A stretch of DNA of 5,501 nt, taken from contig VGQR01000153.1 in NCBI GenBank assembly GCA_016882345.1, forward strand, positions 1-5,501, read 5' to 3'. Below, in pieces: positions 1 to 5,501 of this stretch. The stretch is from Cyanobacteria bacterium K_DeepCast_35m_m2_023 (lineage in GTDB: Bacteria; Cyanobacteriota; Cyanobacteriia; PCC-6307; Cyanobiaceae). The translations under genes were made by a program, and so were the position numbers. Below the pieces are notes generated by a model. The model worked only from the letters and a program-made list of their open reading frames with translations, ran no database searches and was not told the DNA's origin. The number at the start of each line of letters is the position of its first letter. The first letter of the stretch is position 1.

Positions 1-1902
1 CAAGGTTCCTTGATGGATCCGCGTGTCACCAACATAGGAATTTATACTGGACAATGCAAGCGTCCCTGTCCCAGCTTTCTCTAAAGCGCCAGTGCCGCTA
101 ATCACACTTGAAACCGTATAATCATTATCTCGATGAAAGCGAAGGGTTCCGTTGTTAAGCACTGAGGCCGTACCAATGGTTCCCGTTGATCCACCGCCAT
201 TGCCAATCTGCAACACGCCACCACTGATGGTCGTGGTGCCGCTGTAAGAGTTGGATCCGGTCAAGACTTGTGTTCCAGCTCCAACCTTAACGAGCCGACC
301 GGGGCCATTTATACCATTTGATATAGTTCCTCCAAACAAATACGAATCGGACGAAATCGTATTCACCCCAATAGTCATACTTGGATCATAACTAGAACTA
401 GTCGTAAATCCAGTTCTCACAGCACCTAGACCTGTCAAGCCCCTCACCTTGATCGCTGCTTCAACACCATCAAACGTGGCACCTGAAGCCACATGCAGCG
501 AACCAAGATTGCCAGACCAGTTTTCATTGCCATAGCTACCACCAATCAATGTCCCCCCTTGTACATCGATCAACGCATCCGCATTAAGCGCAAAGATCGC
601 CGATCCTTGCTTCCATTCAACAGCTCCTCCGCCTGTCTTTCTCAGTGTGCCGGAGCCCGCAAATTGCATTGACGAAGGACTACTGACCAAGAGATTGAGA
701 GAATCAGACGGCACTGAAAACTCCAGAACAGCACCATTGCCAATATTAAATCCGGATGATTTCGTTTGATCGCTAGAGGGTCCAGCCGCCTGAAGCTTTT
801 CAATAACAAGTGTTCCCGACTTGATTTGAGTTGCACCAGTGTACGTGTTTGCACCGCCCAACTTAACAAGGCCGGCGCCCTCAACAACCAAAGGCAGCGA
901 AGATGTGTCCTCAGCAATGACACCGTTATAAATCATGGTTTTTCCATTCTCAGCGCCCAACGCACCGCCAATGCCACTGGCGGTCACATTTTGAGCACTC
1001 AATATGATGCCACGATTGGCATTCATCGTTAAATCATTGGTAGCCAGAAGCTTGCCGCCACGACTCATGACAATTGCATTGGCAAGAACTGTTGACGGCG
1101 CGGCACCCAACGCAGCATCTGCATTAATTTTTACTGTTCCGCCAGAAACACTTGTTTTGCCTTGATAGGTATTCAGACCAGTCAGGACCAACGTGCCAGA
1201 CTGATAATTACTGACGTTATGGCCAACCATCTGCAGGCCAGATGTTGCAAAAGATCCAGAAATGACCCCTGAAAGGGTCAACTCCTTGCCGGTTGCAATG
1301 TTAATACCAAGCTGCGTGTTGACATCGATGACAATATGATTGGCAATCGCCAGACTGGAAGGAGCGTTTCCTGCCAGTTCAAGCTGAGCCGCACCATAAC
1401 CAGGACCAGACGAGCCCGACTCAGGGATCACAGAAAACGAACCGGTTCCCAATGCCGTTGCACTCGCAACACGCACACGGCCATTCTGATTGGGGCCAGC
1501 CAATACCTGCACGCCACCAGAAAACGTGTTGGCCCCAGACAAAGTCAAATCGCGGCCACTCGTATCACTGGCGACCTTGATGCGGCCTGCTCCACTAATA
1601 CTGCCAGACAACACAAGATTGGTATACGTGGAAAACGGAACATCGACCGTAATTGTTCCGGAATCAAGCGTGATCGGTCTATCCAACGTAATTGGCGCAC
1701 CCTGGGGCTGGTAAGCAGACAATGTCGCACCATTTTTCAGAACAAGCGTGCCACTTCCTATCGAACCAGATGGCAGCGAAGATGCGCTTGATGAGACGAC
1801 AAGTCTGCCAGCATTCACAACAGTTCCAGCCGAATAAGCATTCGTGCCAAGCAGAAGCAGACTGCCATCACCATCCTTGACAAGGCTGCCTCCGGAAGAC
1901 CC
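1..1902 (-). repeat. Passenger-associated transport repeat (PATR) region within the exoprotein
   Basis: At least six degenerate copies of the PATR pattern (G-x-G-x-L-x-K-x-G-x-G-T-L-x-L-x-G-x-N-x-Y-x-G-x-T-x-[IV]-x-x-G-x-L) are visible. Their approximate positions are 1801-1902 (LLLLGTNAYSAGTVVNAGRL), 1501-1620 (LTLSGANTFSGGVQV), 1132-1272 (LVLTGLNTYQGKTSVSGGTV), 808-924 (LVKLGGANTYTGATQIKSG), 211-333 (VLTGSNSYSGTTTISGGVL) and 1-114 (LALSSINSYVGDTRIHQGTL). Spacing is irregular, with longer beta-helix segments between copies, for example ALGAAPSTVL and NANRGIILSAQNVTASG upstream of the fourth copy. The repeats diverge at DNA level and are protein-level motifs, not recent tandem duplications. 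More copies probably continue beyond the left edge. Confidence 0.85.
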
Positions 1903-3546
1903 TGTTGCAGGAGCAATCGGACCTGCCAGAACCAAACTCGCCCCAGACAAGAGCTCGACGTTGGTCGTTCCAGACGTCGTGATCGAGCCAAGGTAATGAT
2001 TTTTAGTGGCAGTACCTGCTGAGCCGAACGGTGGAGCGGAGCTTGTGACTCCAGTTTGCCGGATGGTCAGGTTGCCGGCTCCCAAAGCAATCGGTGCTGA
2101 ACCAATCAGACCAATGGCATTGCTCGACGCAGTGCCGGCGTCCAGCGTCAGATTCCCTCCTGCAAGCGAAATAGAAGCCGCAAGATCAATGCCTGCATTG
2201 GACAACAATGACAAACTTTTCGAGGTAGACGAAGCAATCGGACTGGCGACCGTGATTCGCCCACCATTAACCGCAGAACCACTACCGGCCGTGGAGACCG
2301 TGACATCGGAGGTCTGGAGCGCGCTCACCAAGTCGGCCACGTTGATGGTGGCAGTCGCATTATTTGTCGTCGTATTGGGCGCGATCAGGTCGGTCGGCGA
2401 TGTTCCAGATACAGTTGTAATGGTGATGTCAGCAGGATCCAACAGCCACAGTCCGGCCGCTCCAGCTCGGGCACTGGTGTTGATCTGAATTCCCGCGACA
2501 TCGAGGCCATAGCCCGACGTCTCAATCTGGCCGCCATCCCCGCCACTGGCGCCGCCCTTGGCATGCAGCGTGCCTGACACCAGTGTCGCGCTCTTGGGCT
2601 GACGGATGTCGCTCCAAACCACAATCTCACCGCCATCGCCACGAAGCGTTGCCGATGCATCCAGCAGCGCCCCTGACCCCACCCAGGCCTTGATCGCCTG
2701 CCTCACATCCTTATTGCTGTTCTGCCAGCTGCCGCCCACCTGAATGAGGCCGCCGCCGGCCGCCCCCGTCGCCACCAGGCTCGATGCTCCATCCACAAAC
2801 ACCTGCTGTCCGGTGAGCGTCACACTGCCGCCCACACCGTTGCGGCTGGAGGCATCCAACCGGCTGCCGGCCACCGACACCACACCCGCCGGGTTATCGA
2901 CCAGCAGTGCACGGTCCACCGTCAGCTGCACGCCGTTGAGCCGGATCTCGGGATCCGGCGCCAGACCCATCACCGCTCGCACCGCCGGATCCAACACCAG
3001 ATCAGCTGCCGCCGTGCCGGGCCGACCACGCAGCAAGGCGGCCTGTTGCGGTGTGGTGCCGAACACGTCAAAACGGCCCTCACCAATGCGTTGGCTCGTG
3101 GCCGTGCTGAGCGTCAACTCGGTGGTGTTGACAAAACCGCCAGCCCCTTCGACCGCGATCCCCCCGGGCGAGAGCCAATAGAGGCTGCCAGGCGTGCTCA
3201 GGCTCACCGGTTTGTCGATGAAGCTGCCCTGGGGAGCGGTGACCCCCACCACCACATGGGGCAGACCACCGTTTTGGATCTGCACCCCGGTCACGGCCCC
3301 GCGGGTGTCAAAACTGCTGAAGCGGTGAAACAGGTTGTTGCCCCCCACCGTGCCGCCGCTGACCTGGCACAGACCGCTGCCGCAGCTGCCGCCCACCACC
3401 CCGTTGACCGCGGTGTTCAGCCCCCCAGGCCCCTGGCCGGTGACCTGTGCCTGCGCCGCTTCAACCCCTGCGCCCAACCACACACCGCCGAGCAGCAGCG
3501 GTACAGCCAACGCAGGGCGAAAACGCTGTGCTGACGACCGTTTCAC
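1..3546 (-). CDS. Large two-partner secretion exoprotein (TpsA): signal peptide, TPS/haemagglutination domain, PATR-type passenger repeats; C-terminus outside window
   Basis: I read this frame codon by codon: it is open for 1182 codons from a GTG at 3546 to the window edge, so the gene is 3'-truncated by the window only. An in-frame TGA (3553-3555) lies three codons upstream, and a GGTGA ribosome binding site supports the GTG. Residues 1-33 are a Sec signal peptide. Residues 34 to about 170 form the TPS (haemagglutination activity) domain, with NNLFHRFSSFDTR (70-82), GAVTGVQIQNGG (83-94) and YWLSPGGI (123-130). Residues 240-380 carry shaft motifs of filamentous-haemagglutinin-like proteins: IQVGGSWQNS (268-277), GDGGEIVVWSD (303-313), GGQIETSGYGLDV (338-350) and LWLLDPADITI (366-376). 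From about residue 549 on there are PATR units. The expected role is a secreted beta-helical surface protein, probably an adhesin, exported by the divergently encoded transporter. The only visible cysteines are C55 and C60. GC falls from about 70% in the TPS half to about 45-50% in the repeats. Family assignment is firm; the biological target is unknown. Confidence 0.93.
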   Translation of the reverse strand, partial: MKRSSAQRFRPALAVPLLLGGVWLGAGVEAAQAQVTGQGPGGLNTAVNGVVGGSCGSGLCQVSGGTVGGNNLFHRFSSFDTRGAVTGVQIQNGGLPHVVVGVTAPQGSFIDKPVSLSTPGSLYWLSPGGIAVEGAGGFVNTTELTLSTATSQRIGEGRFDVFGTTPQQAALLRGRPGTAAADLVLDPAVRAVMGLAPDPEIRLNGVQLTVDRALLVDNPAGVVSVAGSRLDASSRNGVGGSVTLTGQQVFVDGASSLVATGAAGGGLIQVGGSWQNSNKDVRQAIKAWVGSGALLDASATLRGDGGEIVVWSDIRQPKSATLVSGTLHAKGGASGGDGGQIETSGYGLDVAGIQINTSARAGAAGLWLLDPADITITTVSGTSPTDLIAPNTTTNNATATINVADLVSALQTSDVTVSTAGSGSAVNGGRITVASPIASSTSKSLSLLSNAGIDLAASISLAGGNLTLDAGTASSNAIGLIGSAPIALGAGNLTIRQTGVTSSAPPFGSAGTATKNHYLGSITTSGTTNVELLSGASLVLAGPIAPATGSSGGSLVKDGDGSLLLLGTNAYSAGTVVNAGRLVVSSSASSLPSGSIGSGTLVLKNGATLSAYQPQGAPITLDRPITLDSGTITVDVPFSTYTNLVLSGSISGAGRIKVASDTSGRDLTLSGANTFSGGVQVLAGPNQNGRVRVASATALGTGSFSVIPESGSSGPGYGAAQLELAGNAPSSLAIANHIVIDVNTQLGINIATGKELTLSGVISGSFATSGLQMVGHNVSNYQSGTLVLTGLNTYQGKTSVSGGTVKINADAALGAAPSTVLANAIVMSRGGKLLATNDLTMNANRGIILSAQNVTASGIGGALGAENGKTMIYNGVIAEDTSSLPLVVEGAGLVKLGGANTYTGATQIKSGTLVIEKLQAAGPSSDQTKSSGFNIGNGAVLEFSVPSDSLNLLVSSPSSMQFAGSGTLRKTGGGAVEWKQGSAIFALNADALIDVQGGTLIGGSYGNENWSGNLGSLHVASGATFDGVEAAIKVRGLTGLGAVRTGFTTSSSYDPSMTIGVNTISSDSYLFGGTISNGINGPGRLVKVGAGTQVLTGSNSYSGTTTISGGVLQIGNGGGSTGTIGTASVLNNGTLRFHRDNDYTVSSVISGTGALEKAGTGTLALSSINSYVGDTRIHQGTL
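211..666 (-). other. PATR-linked module with 'GSGTLRKTGGGA ... LIDVQGG ... VASGATF' wording
   Basis: The segment at residues 961-1112 reads FAGSGTLRKTGGGAVEW (962-978), ALIDVQGGTLIGGSYGNENW (992-1011), LHVASGATFDGVEAAIKV (1017-1034), RGLTGLGAVRTG and a closing VLTGSNSYSGTTTISGGVL. I recall near-identical wording in passengers of large bacterial autotransporter-like proteins, in which this block recurs as a unit. It is probably one longer beta-helix block rather than a separately folded domain. The recollection has not been checked by a search. Confidence 0.5.
3037..3447 (-). other. TPS / haemagglutination activity domain (region encoding residues ~34-170)
   Basis: This is the N-terminal secretion domain that a TpsB transporter recognises in the periplasm. 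Seen in the sequence: a CGSGLC cysteine pair (55-60), SGGTVGGNNLFHRF (63-76), the GVQIQNGG strand (87-94), a YWLSPGGI motif (123-130) where many proteobacterial TPS domains have NPNGI, and STATSQRIGEGRFDVFG (147-163). The domain end is approximate. The LSPGG form is, from memory, usual in cyanobacterial members. Confidence 0.85.
3448..3546 (-). other. Sec signal peptide of the exoprotein
   Basis: Residues 1-33 have a basic n-region (KRSSAQRFR), a hydrophobic core (ALAVPLLLGGVWLGAGV) and a signal peptidase I site of the A-x-A type, AQA before Q34. The peptide is of ordinary length, with no obvious extended signal peptide region within the called CDS. Cleavage would expose the TPS domain at the mature N-terminus, as the two-partner pathway requires. 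Confidence 0.85.
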
Positions 3547-3552
3547 GACAGC

Positions 3553-3557
3553 TCACC
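3553..3557 (-). promoter_or_regulatory. Ribosome binding site of the exoprotein gene
   Basis: On the minus strand GGTGA lies six bases before the GTG start. It is complementary to UCACC in the 3' tail of bacterial 16S rRNA. The same bases include the in-frame TGA that excludes any start further upstream, so this site fixes the GTG at 3546 as the start. Confidence 0.55.
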
Positions 3558-3567
3558 GATCGCTGAA

Positions 3568-3603
3568 CTGCTTTATTCTGATCACAACCTGCATCATTGT
3601 CGC
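3568..3603 (-). promoter_or_regulatory. Weak candidate sigma70-type promoter for the exoprotein gene in the divergent intergenic region
   Basis: On the minus strand GCGACA (3598-3603; four of six matches to TTGACA) is followed, after 17 bases, by CAGAAT (3575-3580; four of six matches to TATAAT). Transcription would start near 3568 and leave a leader of about 20 bases. The 101-base gap also holds the palindromes CGATCG (3557-3562) and TGATCA (3579-3584). I see no convincing plus-strand promoter for the transporter gene here. This is a consensus match only. Confidence 0.25.
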
Positions 3604-3647
3604 CGCAGATCAAGCAAACTGCAGGCCAACCCTGACCCGCCCGTTTG

Positions 3648-5336
3648 ATGTTGCTTCTGGCCCAGCTCGTGGCGCCGCCGCTGCAACCGGGTCCGGTGCG
3701 GCTGCCAGAAGTGGTGCCACTGCAACCGCAGCGCCCCTCGACACCTGGCCAACAGCGACCGATTTTTGAGCGGCCCGACGACCAACCGGACCCGGCACGG
3801 CCCCCGCAACAACCCGACCGAGGACCCAGCGACCAACACCTGAGCCCAGCACCGGCCGTCGAAGGCAAGACGCCCTACAGCCCCGAGCAGCTCAAGGCAA
3901 TCTTGGCTGCCTGCCGGCGCCCAACCAGTGCCGACACCCTGGTGGCCTGCGCCGCGGCCCTAACCGCCCGGCTGACGGCCGATGGCTATGTCAACAGCCG
4001 CGTCTATGTGCAGCGCACCCCCGAACCGGGTGTGCTTAAGGTGGTCGAGGGCCGCATCGCCGAGCTGCGCATCACCAGCCCCGACGAAGCCCTCGCCAAA
4101 GCGGTGCGCAGCCGCCTGCGACGGCTGCAGGGCCAGGTGCTCAACCTGCGTGCGCTCGAGCGCGAGCTGTTGCAGGTGCGCAGCCTGCCGGGTGTCGGGC
4201 AGATCAAAGGCAGCCTGGGGCGCCTCGGCAGCGATCCCACCGAAGCGGTGCTGAACCTGTCGATCGTGCCGACGCCGGTGCCCTGGACCGGCGATGTCAG
4301 CGTGCGCAACGATGGCAATGCCGGCAGCGGCGAATGGCGCGCTGTGGGCGTCGTGCTCAAGAACAACCTGGCCGTGCGCGGCGACACCTTTCTGGTGTTC
4401 GGCGAACTCAATGCCGACACGGACCCCGAACTGGGGGCGGTGATCAGCTCGATCAGCTACACGTTTCCCATCGTTGAGCGGCTGAATTTCACCTCCTCGT
4501 TCGGCTACAGCCAACGCAACCTGGTCGAGGCGATCGGCGATGCCTACAACGTCAGCTTCAGCCAGTACCAGGCCCTGGGACAGCTGGAGTGGACGCTGAA
4601 ACAGGATCTGAACCAGCGCTGGGCGCTGTTCGCCGGATTCAGCGGCAACAGTTCGGCATCCAGCCGAGCCGGTGTCGCCATCCCGTTGGTTGGCGGCAAC
4701 TTTGGCCCCATCAACCAGATCAGCACGGGCTACGTGCGCGCCGGTCTGGCCTTCAGTGGCAACCGCGGTCCCCTGGCCTGGGGCGGCAATGTCTACGGGC
4801 TGCAAGGGATCTCTGGCGTCAGCACCCAGGCTCAGCTGAACTCGCTGGCGACGGTGGGCATCAATCCGGGTGCTGCGAGTGCCCTGGGCGGCATCGCCAG
4901 CCTTGCGTGGGGCATCACCGATCGGCTGCAGTTTAATGCCCGCCTGGCGGGTCAGCTGGCGTTCAGCGAACTGACCGACGCCATGGGCTTTGCCCTGGGC
5001 AGCGATGTAGGGCTCAAGGGCCTGCCCGGCACCCTGATCAGCGGCGACAACGGCTACCTGTGGACGACCGAGCTGGCCTACACCATGTGGCGCAACAGCC
5101 AGCAGGCGGTGCAACTGGTGCCCTTTGCCGGCTACGGCGGCGTCAGTCAGCTGCGCTCCAACGTCTGGTTCAACGACACCGTTGGCTCGGGCGGGGTGCT
5201 GGCCCGCTGGCTGGCGGGTCCCAACTGGACGCTGGAGCTGGGTTGGGTCAGCCCCATCGATGAAGGTGCCCGCGTCTACTGGAGCCGATGGCTGCTGGGG
5301 AGCGGGGTCTACAGCAAGATCCAGTACCGGTTCTGA
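3648..5336 (+). CDS. Two-partner secretion outer-membrane transporter (TpsB; ShlB/FhaC/HecB family, Omp85 superfamily)
   Basis: This 562-residue protein is predicted to export the divergently encoded exoprotein across the outer membrane. ATG at 3648 is preferred over the adjacent TTG at 3645; an in-frame TGA at 3633-3635 rules out a longer start. Residues 1-9 (MLLLAQLVA) are a very short hydrophobic start lacking a basic n-region. Residues 10-70 are rich in Pro, Gln and Asp. A POTRA_2-like domain spans about 77-142 (YSPEQLKAIL, LTADGYVNSRVYV, VVEGRIAELRI) and includes C89 and C101, the only cysteines. A second POTRA spans about 143-215 (LPGVGQIKGSLGRLGSDP). The barrel starts near VRNDGNAGSGEW (219-230) and ends in YSKIQYRF, with the terminal Phe expected of a BAM substrate. 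Length is normal for the family. The L6-loop motif, classically VRGY/F, reads GLKGLPG (455-461), and the usual FxDxG strand motif reads FAGYG (493-497). Family assignment is strong; partner specificity is inferred from adjacency. Confidence 0.93.
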   Translation: MLLLAQLVAPPLQPGPVRLPEVVPLQPQRPSTPGQQRPIFERPDDQPDPARPPQQPDRGPSDQHLSPAPAVEGKTPYSPEQLKAILAACRRPTSADTLVACAAALTARLTADGYVNSRVYVQRTPEPGVLKVVEGRIAELRITSPDEALAKAVRSRLRRLQGQVLNLRALERELLQVRSLPGVGQIKGSLGRLGSDPTEAVLNLSIVPTPVPWTGDVSVRNDGNAGSGEWRAVGVVLKNNLAVRGDTFLVFGELNADTDPELGAVISSISYTFPIVERLNFTSSFGYSQRNLVEAIGDAYNVSFSQYQALGQLEWTLKQDLNQRWALFAGFSGNSSASSRAGVAIPLVGGNFGPINQISTGYVRAGLAFSGNRGPLAWGGNVYGLQGISGVSTQAQLNSLATVGINPGAASALGGIASLAWGITDRLQFNARLAGQLAFSELTDAMGFALGSDVGLKGLPGTLISGDNGYLWTTELAYTMWRNSQQAVQLVPFAGYGGVSQLRSNVWFNDTVGSGGVLARWLAGPNWTLELGWVSPIDEGARVYWSRWLLGSGVYSKIQYRF

Positions 5337-5347
5337 GTGGGGCCAAC

Positions 5348-5368
5348 GCTGATCGCGTCCGCGTCAGC
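5348..5368. terminator. Possible hairpin terminator between convergent genes
   Basis: GCTGA (5348-5352) pairs with TCAGC (5364-5368), and CGC (5354-5356) pairs with GCG (5361-5363), with one bulged T and a four-base loop. It lies inside the 33-base gap between the transporter stop and the gatB stop, where a shared terminator would be expected. Neither strand has a T-tract after it, so it is not a classical intrinsic terminator. A second small stem, CTCAA/TTGAG (5369-5373 with 5380-5384), overlaps the gatB end. Confidence 0.3.
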
Positions 5369-5369
5369 C

Positions 5370-5501
5370 TCAACTTCCCTTGAGCTTGGCGTTGAGGATT
5401 TGGTTGGCGAGCTTGGGGTCGGCCTTGCCGCCGGTCTGCTTCATCAGCTGACCGACGAAGAAGCCCTGCAACTTGGTCTTACCGCCGCGGAACGCCTCCA
5501 C
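5370..5501 (-). CDS. gatB: Aspartyl/glutamyl-tRNA(Asn/Gln) amidotransferase subunit B, C-terminal fragment (5' end outside window)
   Basis: The last 43 codons and a TGA stop are visible. The sequence [16 protein letters not shown], followed by [18 protein letters not shown], is the characteristic end of the GatB/YqeY tail domain. GatB is the tRNA-binding and kinase subunit of the cytoplasmic GatCAB complex. The complex converts Glu-tRNA(Gln), and in some bacteria Asp-tRNA(Asn), to the amidated forms; the YqeY-like tail helps recognise the tRNA. The gene is cut by the window edge, not visibly broken. It converges on the transporter gene with a 33-base gap and marks the change from the secretion locus to core genome. 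The [15 protein letters not shown] wording points to a cyanobacterium. Confidence 0.93.
   Translation of the reverse strand: MEAFRGGKTKLQGFFVGQLMKQTGGKADPKLANQILNAKLKGS

Noticed and set aside
1..1902. DNA-level tandem repeats or a CRISPR-like array
   Set aside because: The periodic pattern exists only in the protein. The DNA copies are strongly diverged and irregularly spaced, without identical repeat units.
1336..3534. Several plus-strand open frames of 60-160 codons
   Set aside because: All are antisense to the continuous exoprotein frame. Their Arg/Thr-rich or Pro/Ala-rich products show no domain and are codon-bias shadows.
3557..3562. CGATCG palindrome as a HIP1 element typical of cyanobacteria
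   Set aside because: It is only a partial match to GCGATCGC, and I found no exact HIP1 octamer elsewhere in the window, so it says little about taxonomy or function.
3335..3868. Overlapping open frames on both strands across the intergenic region and the transporter start
   Set aside because: They overlap the signal peptide of the exoprotein or the Pro-rich start of the transporter, and show no start signal or family match.
3960..5114. A 384-codon open frame on the minus strand
   Set aside because: It lies wholly antisense to the transporter gene, whose family motifs are clear. Its product is rich in His, Gln, Ala and Arg, as expected for the complement of a high-GC gene, and has no recognisable domain.

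Overview
The window most likely comes from a high-GC unicellular cyanobacterium of the Synechococcus/Cyanobium type. Two observations suggest this. The GatB C-terminus at the right edge has the wording I associate with picocyanobacteria ([18 protein letters not shown]). The transporter gene also resembles cyanobacterial ShlB/FhaC proteins as I remember them (GRLGSDP, SGDNGYL, VGSGGVLARWL). The genus is an inference from memory, not from a search.

Layout: (1) positions 1-3546, minus strand, hold one uninterrupted reading frame that leaves the window on the left. Its 1182 visible codons encode a signal peptide, a TPS/haemagglutination-activity domain, a beta-helix shaft, and a long series of autotransporter-type passenger repeats (PATR). 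(2) Positions 3547-3647 are a short divergent intergenic region with a candidate minus-strand promoter and a ribosome binding site. (3) Positions 3648-5336, plus strand, encode the cognate outer-membrane transporter: a Pro/Gln-rich N-terminus, POTRA domains, and a ShlB/FhaC-type 16-strand barrel ending in Phe. (4) Positions 5337-5369 are a convergent intergenic gap with a small hairpin. (5) Positions 5370-5501, minus strand, are the last 43 codons of gatB, a housekeeping gene.

Function: genes 1 and 3 form a two-partner secretion (type Vb) pair. The exoprotein is exported across the plasma membrane by Sec. Its TPS domain is then recognised by the POTRA domains of the transporter, and the protein threads through the barrel to fold as a long beta-helix outside the cell. 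Adhesion, aggregation or cell-surface coating are plausible roles, but nothing in the window proves which.

The main oddities are: divergent rather than co-directional partner genes; PATR repeats, usually found in single-chain autotransporters, on a two-partner exoprotein; a steep drop in GC within the exoprotein gene; exactly two cysteines in the visible part of each partner; and an altered L6-loop/barrel motif pair in the transporter. No RNA genes, IS elements, CRISPR arrays or other non-coding elements were recognised.
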